Shown: in pieces, positions 47,201-59,101 of the stretch
How the letters are laid out: every line of letters begins with the position of its first letter
How positions within the stretch are numbered: the stretch's first letter is position 1
DNA from: Patiria pectinifera
Lineage: Eukaryota > Echinodermata > Asteroidea > Valvatida > Asterinidae
DNA length: 64,000 nucleotides
Assembly: GCA_029964075.1 (NCBI GenBank)
Contig: CM057144.1
Coordinates: 16,453,281-16,517,280, forward strand
Direction of reading: 5' to 3'
The notes under the pieces: model-generated
Seen by the model: the letters and a program-made list of their open reading frames with translations, nothing else
Database searches by the model: none
What the model was told of the DNA's origin: nothing
Position numbers and translations under genes: made by a program

Positions 47201-47385
47201 TAATGTGAAATAAGTCTGGTTTCCCGATGTCACATTTCAGTTCGCAACCATCTTTAAGGCCAGACACACACAAAAAAAAGACAGCTCAGAGTTTTGCAGA
47301 AATAGTCTTCTTGGGCCATGCAAGAGTGACTGAACTATGGGTTAGTTGCAGGTCATGGGTCAACCTGAGGTCAAAGGTGAATTCT

Positions 47386-50231
47386 TCAGTCGTCGTCCTC
47401 GTCCTCCCGTTTCCTCTTGGTCGTGTGTATGACGGAACTCTGGGAAGGAGGTGGCGAGGTTACCTCAGTCTTGATAACTGTGTGCACTGCGCTGGAAGTG
47501 GACATAGAGGGCGCCCTAGTGGCGGCGCTGCTTGACTGCATGTTGATGGTGGGAGTGGCTAACGGACAAAAGGAGATTGTTTTGTTTACAGAGGACAGGC
47601 AAAGGTATCTGTTAGATACACAAACACATTTTCCTACAGTTTCCAACAATACAATGAAAATATTCTTTAGAGTTCAACAATTTAAAGCCCTGGAAGGCTT
47701 GCACGTTCACTGGACAAAAAATGAAGGAGCAGATCTTGTGACACATATCATTTTACAATCTTTGCATTGAGGAGATGTCAACTTTTCGCATCAGACATTT
47801 GCAGCAATTCTGTATTTGTTTTATAAATTCTGGTAATGCTTACAGATGGGTCTGGAAACCCCTTTGATGATGCTGATTGGTGCACTGCTGGGTTTGGAGG
47901 ACGACGGAGTGCGGACCGTCATGTTGTAGGGTTGCTTAGCGCCAAGAGTGAAACTTGGCGAGAGCTTTGAGCCAGCTGATGAAGACATGGAGATTCCTAC
48001 AGTGGGAAAATTTAAGCAAAAATCCAGCAATAGTACGGAAACTCTTGAAAACGCCCGCCCCACTTTTTAGGAATTTCAGACAGCTGCCGTGTAACTGGCT
48101 CGGATCCATACTGATTCATGCAAAATAAGTGCTACTTGTTCAGATTAAAAAAAAAATTAAAGAGCACAGACGATATGTCTTAAAAAGCTGTGATTTCTTC
48201 AAATTGGGGCATAATAATGAGTACGATTTGCCTCACCTGAGCCCAAAGATAACCTTGATGGCATTGTCAGTGTTGCCTGCAAAAGTAAAACAATAGTTTT
48301 CAATAGAAATTGTTTCAAAATTCCTTTACAAGTAAACAAGATAAACAAGAAGTTTCACTGTCTCCTCTCCAAGAAATTGTTAGGTAGAATGTGGTCAACT
48401 TATAGATTGTTTTACAGGGTTCTTGACTCGGTGAGTTTGTAGTCCATAACCACAAGGAGGAATATGTAGGATTGAGGAAGGTAGAGCCCAGGTTTGGGGC
48501 ATAACAGGTACCAACGGGTCAATTGATGATCTGCATACCCTTTTCTGTAGCGGTCTGAGTCTGTAGTTGGAGGCTGACAGGCAGTAGCGGTCCGGGGGCA
48601 AGCGGGGACCGTTGTGAGGTTTGATGGCCGGCAACGGGTTGTTGTTTTTCTGTCTCGCTATCTCCATCAAAAACTGAAACGATAAAAAAATCTTGTCATG
48701 TTTTATGGCTTATACAAGGTTATGGCTTCAGACTAATACCTGGCGCAGGTTTATGGTGTCTAACTTATGCCCTTGAACAAAGACATTGACAATAAGCCAT
48801 TTGCGAGTGACCTATACCCTTTGGGATTTACATCTGAAAAACGTCTGGTACAATGACTTGCTCAGAATGCTTGGCACATTTTTTGAAATCTCTTCCACAC
48901 CAAAAGACACGTTGCTAATTCGGGTCTAGTTCTTGCATAGTTACGTAAGAGACGCACTCATGCACTACATTGTTCCCAATGGGTGAGAATGGCACCAAGA
49001 CACACGGGGTTGCTGGCCTGGCGTCAGCAACAGTCTCTTTGGTCGGGAGAATGCAAAGTTAAAAGGTGTTTTAGTCAGCGTTCCAGATTTTATTCACATT
49101 TACAATGTAACTCGCAAATGGCTTATTGGGGGGACCACCAACATACTTTGGTAGAGCGTGACACAGTTTTATGGAGGTCACAGGTTCAAATCCCGCTCCG
49201 GACGGGGACGAGAAACTGGTTTATTTTGTTTACTTGGCCTTAAACAGAATGCAATATACTACTGACTTACCTCCCGTGGTGGTGGAGTTGTGAAGGAATG
49301 GTCTAGCCTGCCCTGTATTGCCAGCTTGACGTCATCCGAGTCTATTTCGGTCCGTCCTGCATGACTGCTGTATGCCTGGGCGTCTTCCAGTACATCTGTT
49401 ACATAACCTGGGAACAAACGGATCAAACGTAAGGTTCATTTCTGCAGGAACTTAGGGCATATTTCATATTATAAATTAGTTACTAAATACCAAACAGTAT
49501 AAGTCCCAATTATAGTAGAAAAGGTCCCTACAATACAATAAATAGTTGAGATCATCTTAACTATAGGTTAGTACGGACACCAAGAACAATCTCTGTATCT
49601 CATTCCCAGACCCCCTTTCAACAATACTGAATGGTTCTTGAGTCTGGAACGCACATGTGAATAAAAAGATGTTTCCACGGGCGATGCTCACGTCACGTAA
49701 TGTCGCGCTGCCTACTATACATGCTATACTAGTTTCAGTTGAAGGTCAACACAACTTTAGGTGTTTAACCAAATAGTATGTTATTTTAATCAATGGGTTC
49801 ACCCCCCCCCCCGAACCAAAAACCCTTCATGCACCGCCCCACCCCTCCCCATCCCCCCCCCCAAAAAAAAATAAGCCACATTTTAAAAGAAACTTAAATA
49901 GCACTATCAAAGCGGTCTAATTGGCAGGACACTAATGTTTTATAGATTCGATATGATGTTTTTGCAAAGTCGTAAAGACAATGAAATTTCATGCAAATTT
50001 TGCAATGTTTTGCAATATAATAAAATGTGTCCGGAAACTGGGCAATGCCAATGACATTCCCGCTACATAAAATTCTGAAAGGTTCTGCCTGTTTTTGGCT
50101 GACTTACGGTACGTGAATTCAAGCATCTGATTAACAAGTCTTGGTTCGTATTCTGTAACGCCCATGTCCTTCAAAATTGCCGCCATTATTTCGGCATCTT
50201 TTGGCACCGCTTTTGCTGGAGGAATCGCCAT
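47386..50231 (-). CDS. TAF9: TFIID/SAGA subunit TAF9
   Basis: Histone-fold subunit of TFIID and SAGA-type coactivators; pairs with TAF6. Exons in transcript order: 50231-50108, 49407-49271, 48673-48539, 48276-48237, 47996-47844, 47558-47386. Total 762 nt, 253 aa plus stop, all phases consistent; human TAF9 is 264 aa. The histone fold spans roughly residues 10-78 ([30 protein letters not shown], continuing [16 protein letters not shown] and [13 protein letters not shown], all colinear with TAF9). The conserved [13 protein letters not shown] and [16 protein letters not shown] segments follow. The tail is Ser/Thr/Pro-rich and ends in a basic-acidic motif ([10 protein letters not shown]), as in other TAF9 proteins. 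It is divergent from the carrier gene (presumed shared 5' region 50,232-52,283) and convergent with the SENP gene. Confidence 0.96.
49130..49243 (+). mobile_element. tRNA-derived SINE in TAF9 intron 2 (opposite strand to TAF9)
   Basis: A D-arm-like ttggtagagcgtgac is followed, with tRNA-like spacing, by a good RNA polymerase III B box, GGTTCAAATCC (49,183-49,193), and then cgctccggacggggac. No cloverleaf acceptor pairing closes, so this is not called a functional tRNA. Confidence 0.7.
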
Positions 50232-52283
50232 TGTGGAAATAAAAAAATAGCGCCACCAAGCGCGAAACAGCGTTAAAATATAAATTAAGGCATCTACACG
50301 TTGTAAATGAAAATACCAACTACACGTTTTAAATTTAACCCAAAAATCACCTGTGAAGTTTCGCCCCCCCCCCCCCCCAGCCTCGGCAGAGGGTGGAAAT
50401 GATTATCATAAATATCTAAACAACAAATAAATAAATAAAAAAATAACAAATCCGCTGCCACGCCTAGCTCCTCCCTCTCCAAATGTATTATACACCCCTC
50501 CTCAGTTCCCCTCCTACTCCTAGTCCTTGCCCAGGCCCTGAGCATAGCTCCTTGCCCCAATTAAAACCCATATCATTTCAGGTCACCGAATCGTATTTTC
50601 CCTCATTTTAAGTCATAATTAAGTCAATAAAAGTAAAAGAGCTAAAAAAAATTATGCATGGATTATAATTTGATCAACAGGGGTTCACCGCATGGTTCAT
50701 GGTTCATCAATGAACACAATAAAAAGTCACCGGTGATCACGTCGGCAGCACATGCTCAACGGCTGTTTCCTGCACAACAGAAACAAGGCAAAGGCGTCGC
50801 GTTTCGGACTCGCATCAGCCAGAAAATGAATGTAGACCGGTTCGCAAACCAGTCTAAGAACGTTGGTGTTTTTCCTAACTTCGTTTCATCACATGTATCC
50901 TGTGACTTTAGCTGGCTAGAGGCAATGTGACCGCTGAAGAATTCGTCGTATCTCGTCCTTTTACGTCGTCCTAACATGTACGTTTTTATTAAGTAGATTG
51001 TTCACAATAATTCTGGTTAACTGCCTGTGAATTTTGAGGTAGCCTGAAATTCTACAAGGTGAGTTTTAAGTCCTCGTGGTCGTGCGAAAAGTGTTTTCAC
51101 GCGTGCAGCTGGCTGGCCGGCCGGCCGGCCGGGCCCGGCATGCCCGGCCGCGGCGCCGCGTACAAAATTCATTGACGCACGAAGACGGCAGGATGTCTGT
51201 CATTTTCACCTGTTCACCATATTCACAGAATACACCAGCACTAGCAGGCCTGGTACTTGTAATAGTTACATTGGGTGTGTTCCCTTCCTCCTTTGAAAAA
51301 AGAAAGAAGTAAAATATGGACATTGTAATTACTAAATTTAATAGCATTTTAAGCCCAAACATTGATTATTAAAATATTCTGTGATGTTAAAATAAAGCTA
51401 CCGGGTAATTGACATTTGGTGGTGGAGTTTTTAATTAAAAATATAAGCCTTACTAAGTCACTTACTTTATGCATTGCCGGTAACCGAGTAGGTCGAGTAG
51501 GTGCATACCGTAAATATTTTGAGTAAAGTACTCTACAATTGTTGTTGATTTGAATTTGATTTTGTGAAGAAAGTCATAAATATTTAACACTAAGTTTGGA
51601 TTCTGTCAGATTCTGTAAAGCTCAAAGATTGTTTAAAGCAGCAGAGATTCGAGGTATTTCATCAATTTAATGGAAAGATGTTCACATCCAAAGGTATTGG
51701 AAGTTGACTCTCCCCATATAACCAAGAACTCTTGTTAAAATACTTCCACAAAAAAGTTCCAGAGTGTTTATGTTGCAACTAGAATCAACCCTGTCCTGTT
51801 GTAGAAACTGTTAAGTTTTCTATAAGAACTGCTCTAAATAAGATTAAACTTGTTCAGAGTGAGTTAAAAAAAAAAGCAAACTGCGTTGTTGTTTTCTGTA
51901 TTTCCATTGTAAAACCCATTTTGTTTCTCTGTAGACACCAACTTGAAGCCATTTGAAGCCCAACGACTAGTTTTCATCATTTGCCAGTTATAAACATGTG
52001 AAACAGCTGTATAAACACCATGGAACAGTTTCACCAGTGTAGTAGAAATTCCTCTGGGACATGAGTTGATGCTCGAGCTTATACCACTTCTTGAAAGCCA
52101 ACTTGTGCTTTGACAAAATTAAAGCTGCCAAGTTGGAAGGTCAAAACCTGCTTCAGTTTATGAAGGACAGTCGCAGTCATTGGGAACAGAGAGGCATTCA
52201 AGTCCTTTTTCATTAAAAAAATTACTGTGTGCAAAGTTGCAAAGATCTTCATCTGTGACTAAAGAACAACTAAAGAAGGAACA
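50232..52283. promoter_or_regulatory. Divergent promoter region of TAF9 and the carrier, with carrier 5' UTR
   Basis: No coding exon. A likely non-coding first exon of the carrier ends at a donor (ctacaag|gtgagt) at 51,058/51,059. A second 5' UTR segment starts after an acceptor (tttctctgtag) at 51,935 and runs to the ATG at 52,284. Short upstream ATGs occur in that leader. A GC-only palindromic block lies at 51,110-51,163. No TATA box was obvious. Confidence 0.5.
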
Positions 52284-55200
52284 ATGTTAGCTAGCGACTG
52301 GCGGCCGTTTGTGTACGGGGGCATCGGCTCGGTGGCCGCTGAGTTTGGTAAGCATTATGAACAGGGTTGTAATCAAAACAAGTCAATCACAAGTCAATCA
52401 CATGTCAATCACAAGTCAATCACAAGTCAATCACAAGTCAATCACTAGTCAATCACAAGTCAATCACAAGTCAATCACAAGTCAATCACTAGTCAATCAC
52501 TAGTCAATCACAAGTCAATCACAAGTCAGTCACAAGTCAATCACAAGTCAATCACAAGTCAATCACAAGTCAATCACAAGGCCCGTGACAAAGTACTCGA
52601 AGTGACAAACTAAGTGACAAACTACTCAAATGAAATGTGACAAGGCCAGTCCTTTGTGGTTGTGCATCCCCTGTTTATACTTGTGACTGTGATTCAAGTA
52701 AACAAGTAAACAAGTAAACATGTAAACAAGTCATCAAGACAAGGCTAGCCAAATAAAGCTGGTCCCAGAGCCCACAAACTTTTATTCATTTGATTTGGAA
52801 TGGCGCTCGGCTCGACTGGAATTCTTTTCATGCATGTGATCTACACAATATATTTAACCCATTGGTGCTGTGGGTTAATCCAGTACAATTGCACTGCCCA
52901 GCTCACAAATGGCAGTCAGTCAGCCGGTGAGATAGGCGCAAACAGGACACCAGGCTGGTCCTCCGGCCATGACCAACAACAAATCCTTCCCACACCACTA
53001 CCTTGATAATAATCTACATGAACTTGTGTCAAGTACAGACCTACATGTATACAAGGATAACAAACTGATAGTGCGGCTAAAGTTCAGCCAACTTTGCAGG
53101 GGAAACGCACTTTTATATCAGGGTCAAAGACAACTGCACTCTTATCAACTGTCGTACACACATTTGCTTATGAACGAATCACGAGAAACTGTGACCCATC
53201 CTATTTATGTCAGGGTACATGTTGCACTGATCATTTTACGTGGTCTCTCATTTTTAAAACAGAAATGCTACACATGCACAGCTGTTGTTGATTTTCATGC
53301 ATTTTTTTTTCATTTAAATTTGGCTGCATGTGTTAAAATTAGCAAAAACTAATGTACTTTTCCCCAGCACTGCCAGCAGTGACTTTCATTGCTTTGTACT
53401 TTTCACTCTCTGCCCATCAGACCAGCCAAAATGTCAATAAACTGTCTAGCAGGAAGTCCTGTGAACAGTGGGAAAAGCTGTTTCGCATATTTGGACACCT
53501 GTCGCACAGCTGATTAAATTTGCACTTTTTCTACATATTTTTTCCAGTATTTGAAATGGTGTGCACGCCAATAATAACTTCCTTTTTTAAATTTGTTGTT
53601 TTTTGGCTAACCTTCCAGAAATCACAAAAAAAACTTGTGAACATCTTACAAGAACTTCAGAGTGTGCATAGTATTGGATAAAAGGAGTAAACGGAAATTA
53701 TGGCATAAAATCCCCGAAAATTGTATGATTTTTGATTGTTTACTTATCCTATTCAAAGGTTTGGTTGAAAGGAAACTAACTTATGTGTCACTGTTCCTGA
53801 GAAAAGATGAAAAAACCTGGTTGTCCATTCAATGTTCCCAATGTGGTGCATGTTCACGCTGCGTGTGTGTGTCACAATACATTATTTTAGCACTTAAATA
53901 CTTATTATTTAAAATGAAAGATTGAAAAGTTATCACAGCAAACCCCCCTCCCACCTTTCAATAAAGAGGATGTAATTGCAAGTTAATAAAAATGTTTTCC
54001 AACCTGTTTGATTCAGGCACCTTCCCCATCGACCTGACCAAGACGCGTTTGCAGGTGCAAGGCCAGCGAATGGGCAGCAACTACAGGGAGTTGAAGTACC
54101 GCGGGATGATCCACGCACTCGTCAAGATATCAAGAGAGGAAGGTATCAAGGCGTTATACTCTGGGTAAGTCTTTCTGCTTATATCCGCATCCTTACCACT
54201 AGAGCAGGCAGTAAACCCAATCAAATCCACCCTACTAGTAGACAGGGTCTGGGTCCCTACATAATTGATATTGGTGGGGGTGGGAACCAGTCTATGCTGC
54301 GCAAATTGAATTTTTGTCGGGCCACAAATAATTTGAAAAGTTTGAAAATAATAATTCCATAACTAAATGTTGGTCTGTTGTTTCTACTTCATGTCTCATT
54401 CAAAAGTGAATAACTTTTGTAGCACAAGAAAAATAGCAGTGAAACTTGGAAATAGGACATAGTGCATTGTTAAGGTCAAAGCCTGATTTTGTAGTCTGCT
54501 TTCACTTTGTAGGGATTTCTTGATTATTACCCAATATATTCATTATGATGTGAATGTGGTTCCTCTTCAGTATCAGACCGGCCATCCTTCGCCAGGCCTC
54601 CTACGGCACCATCAAGATGGGCTGCTACCACTCCTTCAAGCGTCTCCTGGTGGAGAACCCTGAAAATGAGACCCTGCTGGTCAACGTCGTCTGCGGCGTG
54701 GCGGCTGGCGTGATCGCCTCCTCCATCGCCAACCCGACTGACGTGCTGAAAGTCCGCATGCAGGCGCAGGGCGCCAGTTTCGCCAACACCAACGGCATGA
54801 TCAGCTCCTTCGTCAACATCTTCCAGGAGGAAGGAACCAGGGGACTGTGGAGGGTATGCGCAGTTTCGCATCTTTTAACAATAATGAGAATGGAGCATCA
54901 TTGACAGCCAGTGGTCTGGCATTACAGGGAAATTGGGCAGAAACTGTTGAGCCACCCAGAAGTCCTGCAAATGATTTGTCTTTTTAACCATGGTGGGTGG
55001 GAGGGGGGGTACTTGTGTCGTGTTCACAGAGCCAGTTATGTTAAAATCGTGTGTGCGCTGTTATCCAAATGTCGATTTAGAGCACAGATCAGTCACTGTG
55101 GTTGTGTTCCCAAGCAACTTCATCTCTAGAGTTTCTTTGATCACAATGGAGGAGTTCTGCACAGTCATGATGCAAGAATTTCTAAAACAAGAACTTGAAG

Positions 55201-58200
55201 TGATTGTGAAATTCACTGTGATTTTTGTTTTCATTTCTAGGGTGTGGTCCCAACTGCCCAAAGAGCCGCGGTTGTAGCGGGGGTAGAGCTCCCAGTTTAT
55301 GACTGGTGTAAGAAGTGGATCATTGACAACAAGTGGCTGGGAGACACCATGTCAACGCACTTCATGTAGGTCGATAGTCACTTTGCTTCCTTAGTGGTGA
55401 TGCTGACCCTCTTTTGTACACTCATCTTACAAATCTCTTCCAGTTCAAAATTTCATCCACTTCAGTGCTTCCATTGGGCAGTTGTGTCTAGCCACCCCAC
55501 CCCCCCCCTTTTATTAGTTTATGGTGGCTGGGTTACTGGAAAGACAGTCTTGGCTACCTTCCAGTACGGAGGGTTTGTCAGCAAGTCTGTTCCCCCCCCC
55601 CCCCCCACCCCATTTAAATTAGTCTGGCGACATCTAGTGTTAAACAGTGTTAAGCAGGGCCATCTAAGGCTGGATCATTTTCAGCATAACTACGAATGTA
55701 CATGTGAATTGGGACATGAGCTGTGTACTCGAAAAGCTACACAAAAAAAGGCATGAAAACGAATTAACACTTGAAAGCGGGTGATATTTTGATTGAAATT
55801 TCTGTTGTCTTTTTTCTTTTTATAGAGCAAGCTTCATCGCTGGCTTCGCTGGGGCTGTCGCCTCCACTCCCATAGACGTCGTTAAAACGCGGCTGATGAA
55901 CCAAAGAAATCTGCGAGACCACTCGAGACCCCAGCACATATACAAGAACTCGCTAGACTGCTTAGTAAAGGTATGGTACCTAGCCTTCTTTTATGATGAC
56001 AGTGGAAGACGTTTCATAATTGGCAGCAATGTCACGTGAAATACTTGTTAAGCCACAAGGCTTAACAAGCTAAAGCTGCAGGTGGCATAATCAATTTTTT
56101 TCTGGCACTAATAATAACTAAATTAATGACAATCATGTGCAATCACTGGATGTGCAAAGATTTATTATTGCATTATTTCTGCCAGAACAAAAAACCCCCA
56201 AAACTTGCAATTATAAGCAAATGTCTCACTTCACTTGGAATGTACTACTAATGGAGATCGATGAGCCTGTTTGTTACTTTGCATCATGTTTCTTCGCATC
56301 AAGTTTGTATAGAATTTATTTAATAGCATCGGTGAATTAATTTCATTGAACAAATTTCCCTGTGCTACGTGCGTGGTCAATTTGTTATCAAATTTCTGCC
56401 TTCTAATGGCCTTGCTGATAACGTCAGTTACACTACTAATTTACATTACAGCACGTACAAAATTGTACAAGGCCAGTTCACTAAAACATATTCATGCAGG
56501 AGAGCATGTAAATTTGATTCTTATAAAAGTGACAGAGTTACCAGTAACATTTCGATTGTACATGAAGTTGAAGAGTAGATTTGGAGCCAAAAGGGAAGTC
56601 ACGATTCAGGCAGATGTTTGTGTTGTGTTGTACAGATTAAAATAATTTATTATTCCATTATTCAAATATGGATTCAATGGAATTTTCAAATATTCACAAT
56701 GCGCCGATCTCATTTTACTTGTGCCAGGCACCAACCTAAATTGGACGTGCTGGTTTGAAATGAAATAGACTTTAAATAGGGATTTATGATAATATAATAT
56801 GCATCAATATTTTGTTATTTTTTCGAGTTAGCTGACAAGCTGATATTTGAAAGTTTTTAAAGGCTATGCAATTAGAGCTAATACACCTCACAGAAGCTCT
56901 CAAGTCGTGTGTGTATTGTCGACCAAAATCCAGCTTTTGACAAACAGTGAAACAATGCAACTCGTATGATTTAAAAAACCACTGATGTTTTTCTTCATGT
57001 TCTCGAAACCCCTCACATTAGTGATATTCGGATCGGAAAAATTTCGATACTCTTGGATGATCATATATTCATATATACGGTATATCTTTACCAGATGTTC
57101 AGCACAGCAGTGTGGCTGTATTCATTTACAGCGATGTTCAAATGTGTGCTACAGGCGTAGTAATTATTCTCCAGTCGTCCTTGCGACTAATTTAATAACA
57201 TGAACGACAAATTTAATAACATGTACATGTACATCAATCGATTTCAAGCAAATGGCATGAATGGCCCTGATGGACAAAAATACACAGTTCTTGTCATGTT
57301 TAATAGGCAGGAACTGATGAGAACTCTGCCAAGCACAATGAATTTTGAAGATTGCTCTGGCTATGCACTCCCCCTCATTCAGCAATTTATGAATATCTTG
57401 ACCTGAAGTTTGAAGATGGATTTTGATGTGCATTGAGGTTCTGTGTGCAAATTGTATATTGATTATGGAGATACCGCATAAAGGCACCAGTACATGTTTG
57501 TATGCACTTGTAAATTGTTGGAGCCTGTCAACTCTCTCGCTCTCTTTTCAAAGTTTTTTTTTGCCTATAATCCCTTGGAAGTTTATAATTAAATAATAGA
57601 AGTACAAAGAATATGTCATTTGGGCCTCTGCGACCGATTTCACGAAAACGTGCGTAGCTTGCGCCATGCGTAGGACTTGCGCAACAAATGTGTTCGCTTT
57701 CATGAAAAAGTTGTTGAATTACATGTACCTCATCCCTCCATTTTGAAAATCATTTTGTCTGAATTTCTTCGGAATCGTGCGGCAACTCTAAAAACTCTGT
57801 CATGAGTAAAATAGCAATTCAATGTACCTCAAACACAAAGCTGCGAGTGTCTTGTATCAACATTGAGCAATGAAGGCTCCACGATGATCACAATTTTCTT
57901 GTAAAATAGGTCATTTTCAGTCACTACGCCACAACTTACACCACCCAAAATGATCGCGCAAGTTACGCTATAATTTATTGCACAAGTCACCGACTTGCGA
58001 ACTATGAGACTTTTGTGAAATTGTCAGAACTGAAATTTTATGCAGACTTGCGCCACAAATTGTGGTGCGGGTGAAGTTGCGCCATTGCATTAAGTTTCGT
58101 TTTGGCTACTGAAGATGGATCTATTTGGGAGGATTTAGAGAGAGTCCTTGGAACAATGCTGTCGGAGCTAGGGATGATTTTCTGCTGAAGTCTTTCCTGG

Positions 58201-59101
58201 TTCATTTTAATACAAGGTTGCATGATTGGATTTTCCCAAGTATCAATAGCAGGTGTTTTTTCAGACTGGCTACCGTCCAATTCTGAGCCTCGAGGACCTC
58301 AAGAGGGTGGTTGGTTAGGGTTAAGAGCGTTTGCGTCTGATAGACTAATTTCAGACTTGTTTTTCCCATTTGTGTTTCAGACTTTTAAGTACGAGGGCTT
58401 CTCCGCTCTGTATAAGGGCTTCATACCAACCTGGGTGCGACTTGGTCCGTGGAATATCATTGTATCCTTTTAAACAAAGAACTGCACAAAATAAATGCCC
58501 AATGGAAACTGTGATGTTCAGTTTACCGAGTGTTTACAAATTTCTTGACAAAAGATAAGCAGAGGGTGAGACTATGGTTGTACATCTGACATTGTCTGAC
58601 CTTTTAAACATTTTTGTCCAAACAAAAAGAGGTGCTCTCTCCCATATTGTGTCGCAGGTACACAACAAGTTGATGAAGAAATTGACATTCTGCTTATTAT
58701 AATTCAAAACTGATCTTGCAAGATCATTTTGTCTGAAGTGCATTATTGTGCAATATGCAATAGGCCTAACCCAACTCTCGGTAAATTCATCCCCAGTTAC
58801 AAAAAAAAACCTAAGAAAGGAAAAATGCACTTGTCATAATGAATCCCCCCAGAGGGGAAAAATGAACTTGTCAAACGAAAAGGCAGAGAAACTTGGCTTC
58901 AAAAACACAATTTGTTCTTTTGTTGTCAAACAAGTTGGCGTAGTTTGTTGGTATCTTATCACAAAGACCTTTTTATTACAATATGTCTTTGTCTACTATC
59001 AAAAATTTACTCCTCTTGTTTAGGTATTCATTTCCTTAGCTTTTGTTCTATCACCCCAGTTCTTCATAACGTACGAGCAGATGAAGAAACTCCCGTTATG
59101 A
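52284..59101 (+). CDS. Mitochondrial carrier of the SLC25A14/SLC25A30 (UCP5/KMCP1) type
   Basis: Six-helix inner-membrane transporter. Exons: 52284-52347, 54017-54164, 54571-54853, 55241-55365, 55826-55970, 58381-58461, 59060-59101. Total 888 nt, 295 aa plus stop (human SLC25A30 is 291 aa). Three carrier signatures mark the three repeats: PIDLTK (residues 25-30), PTDVLK (126-131) and PIDVVK (222-227). The order [55 protein letters not shown] matches SLC25A14/A30 best; the single gene may be pro-orthologous to both, so no paralogue symbol is given. ATG 52284 is chosen because [13 protein letters not shown] aligns with the family N-terminus. The last intron has a U12-type donor (GTATCCTTTT). 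An alternative last acceptor at about 59,033 would insert nine in-frame residues. Confidence 0.95.
52380..52580 (+). repeat. 11-bp minisatellite (tcaatcacaag)n, carrier intron 1
   Basis: About 18 nearly perfect tandem copies of an 11-bp unit starting 33 bp after the exon 1 donor. A few units carry actag in place of acaag. The same motif in degenerate form occurs at 16,496-16,860 and 32,925-33,080. Confidence 0.95.
52581..54016 (+). other. Rest of carrier intron 1, nothing recognised
   Basis: AT-rich intron sequence after the minisatellite, with short aacaagtaa repeats near 52,698-52,728. No conserved exon was recognised before the acceptor at 54,014-54,016. Confidence 0.5.
56650..57060. mobile_element. 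Diverged relative of the 13,362 hAT-like element, carrier intron 5
   Basis: Shares ttcaaatattcacaatgcgc, agaagctctcaa and a following tttgacaaac segment with the MCCC1 intron 15 element. The ends are not clear. Confidence 0.4.
57628..58028. mobile_element. TIR element with cttgcgca repeats, carrier intron 5
   Basis: The left arm (gaccgatttcacgaaaacgt, continuing gcgtagcttgcgcc...acttgcgcaaca) pairs with the reverse complement of the right arm (gacaatttcacaaaagtctc, continuing agttcgcaag...acttgtgcaata) over about 50 bp. No coding capacity. Confidence 0.65.

Larger units (their letters stand above)
44386..47385. other. Convergent interval: SENP 3' UTR and TAF9 3' region
   Basis: No coding exon was recognised. 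It contains the bidirectional poly(A) palindrome at 46,454-46,465, an inverted-repeat element at 46,619-46,943, a tRNA-derived SINE remnant at about 47,115-47,200, and AT-rich sequence that is probably SENP 3' UTR. Confidence 0.5.

Noticed and set aside
49130..49243. A functional tRNA gene
   Set aside because: The B box is good, but the A box is weak and the acceptor and anticodon arms do not close; a SINE head fits better.
53662..53925. 87-aa plus-strand frame in carrier intron 1
   Set aside because: No similarity, no matching splice sites, and exon 1 to exon 2 of the carrier joins cleanly without it.
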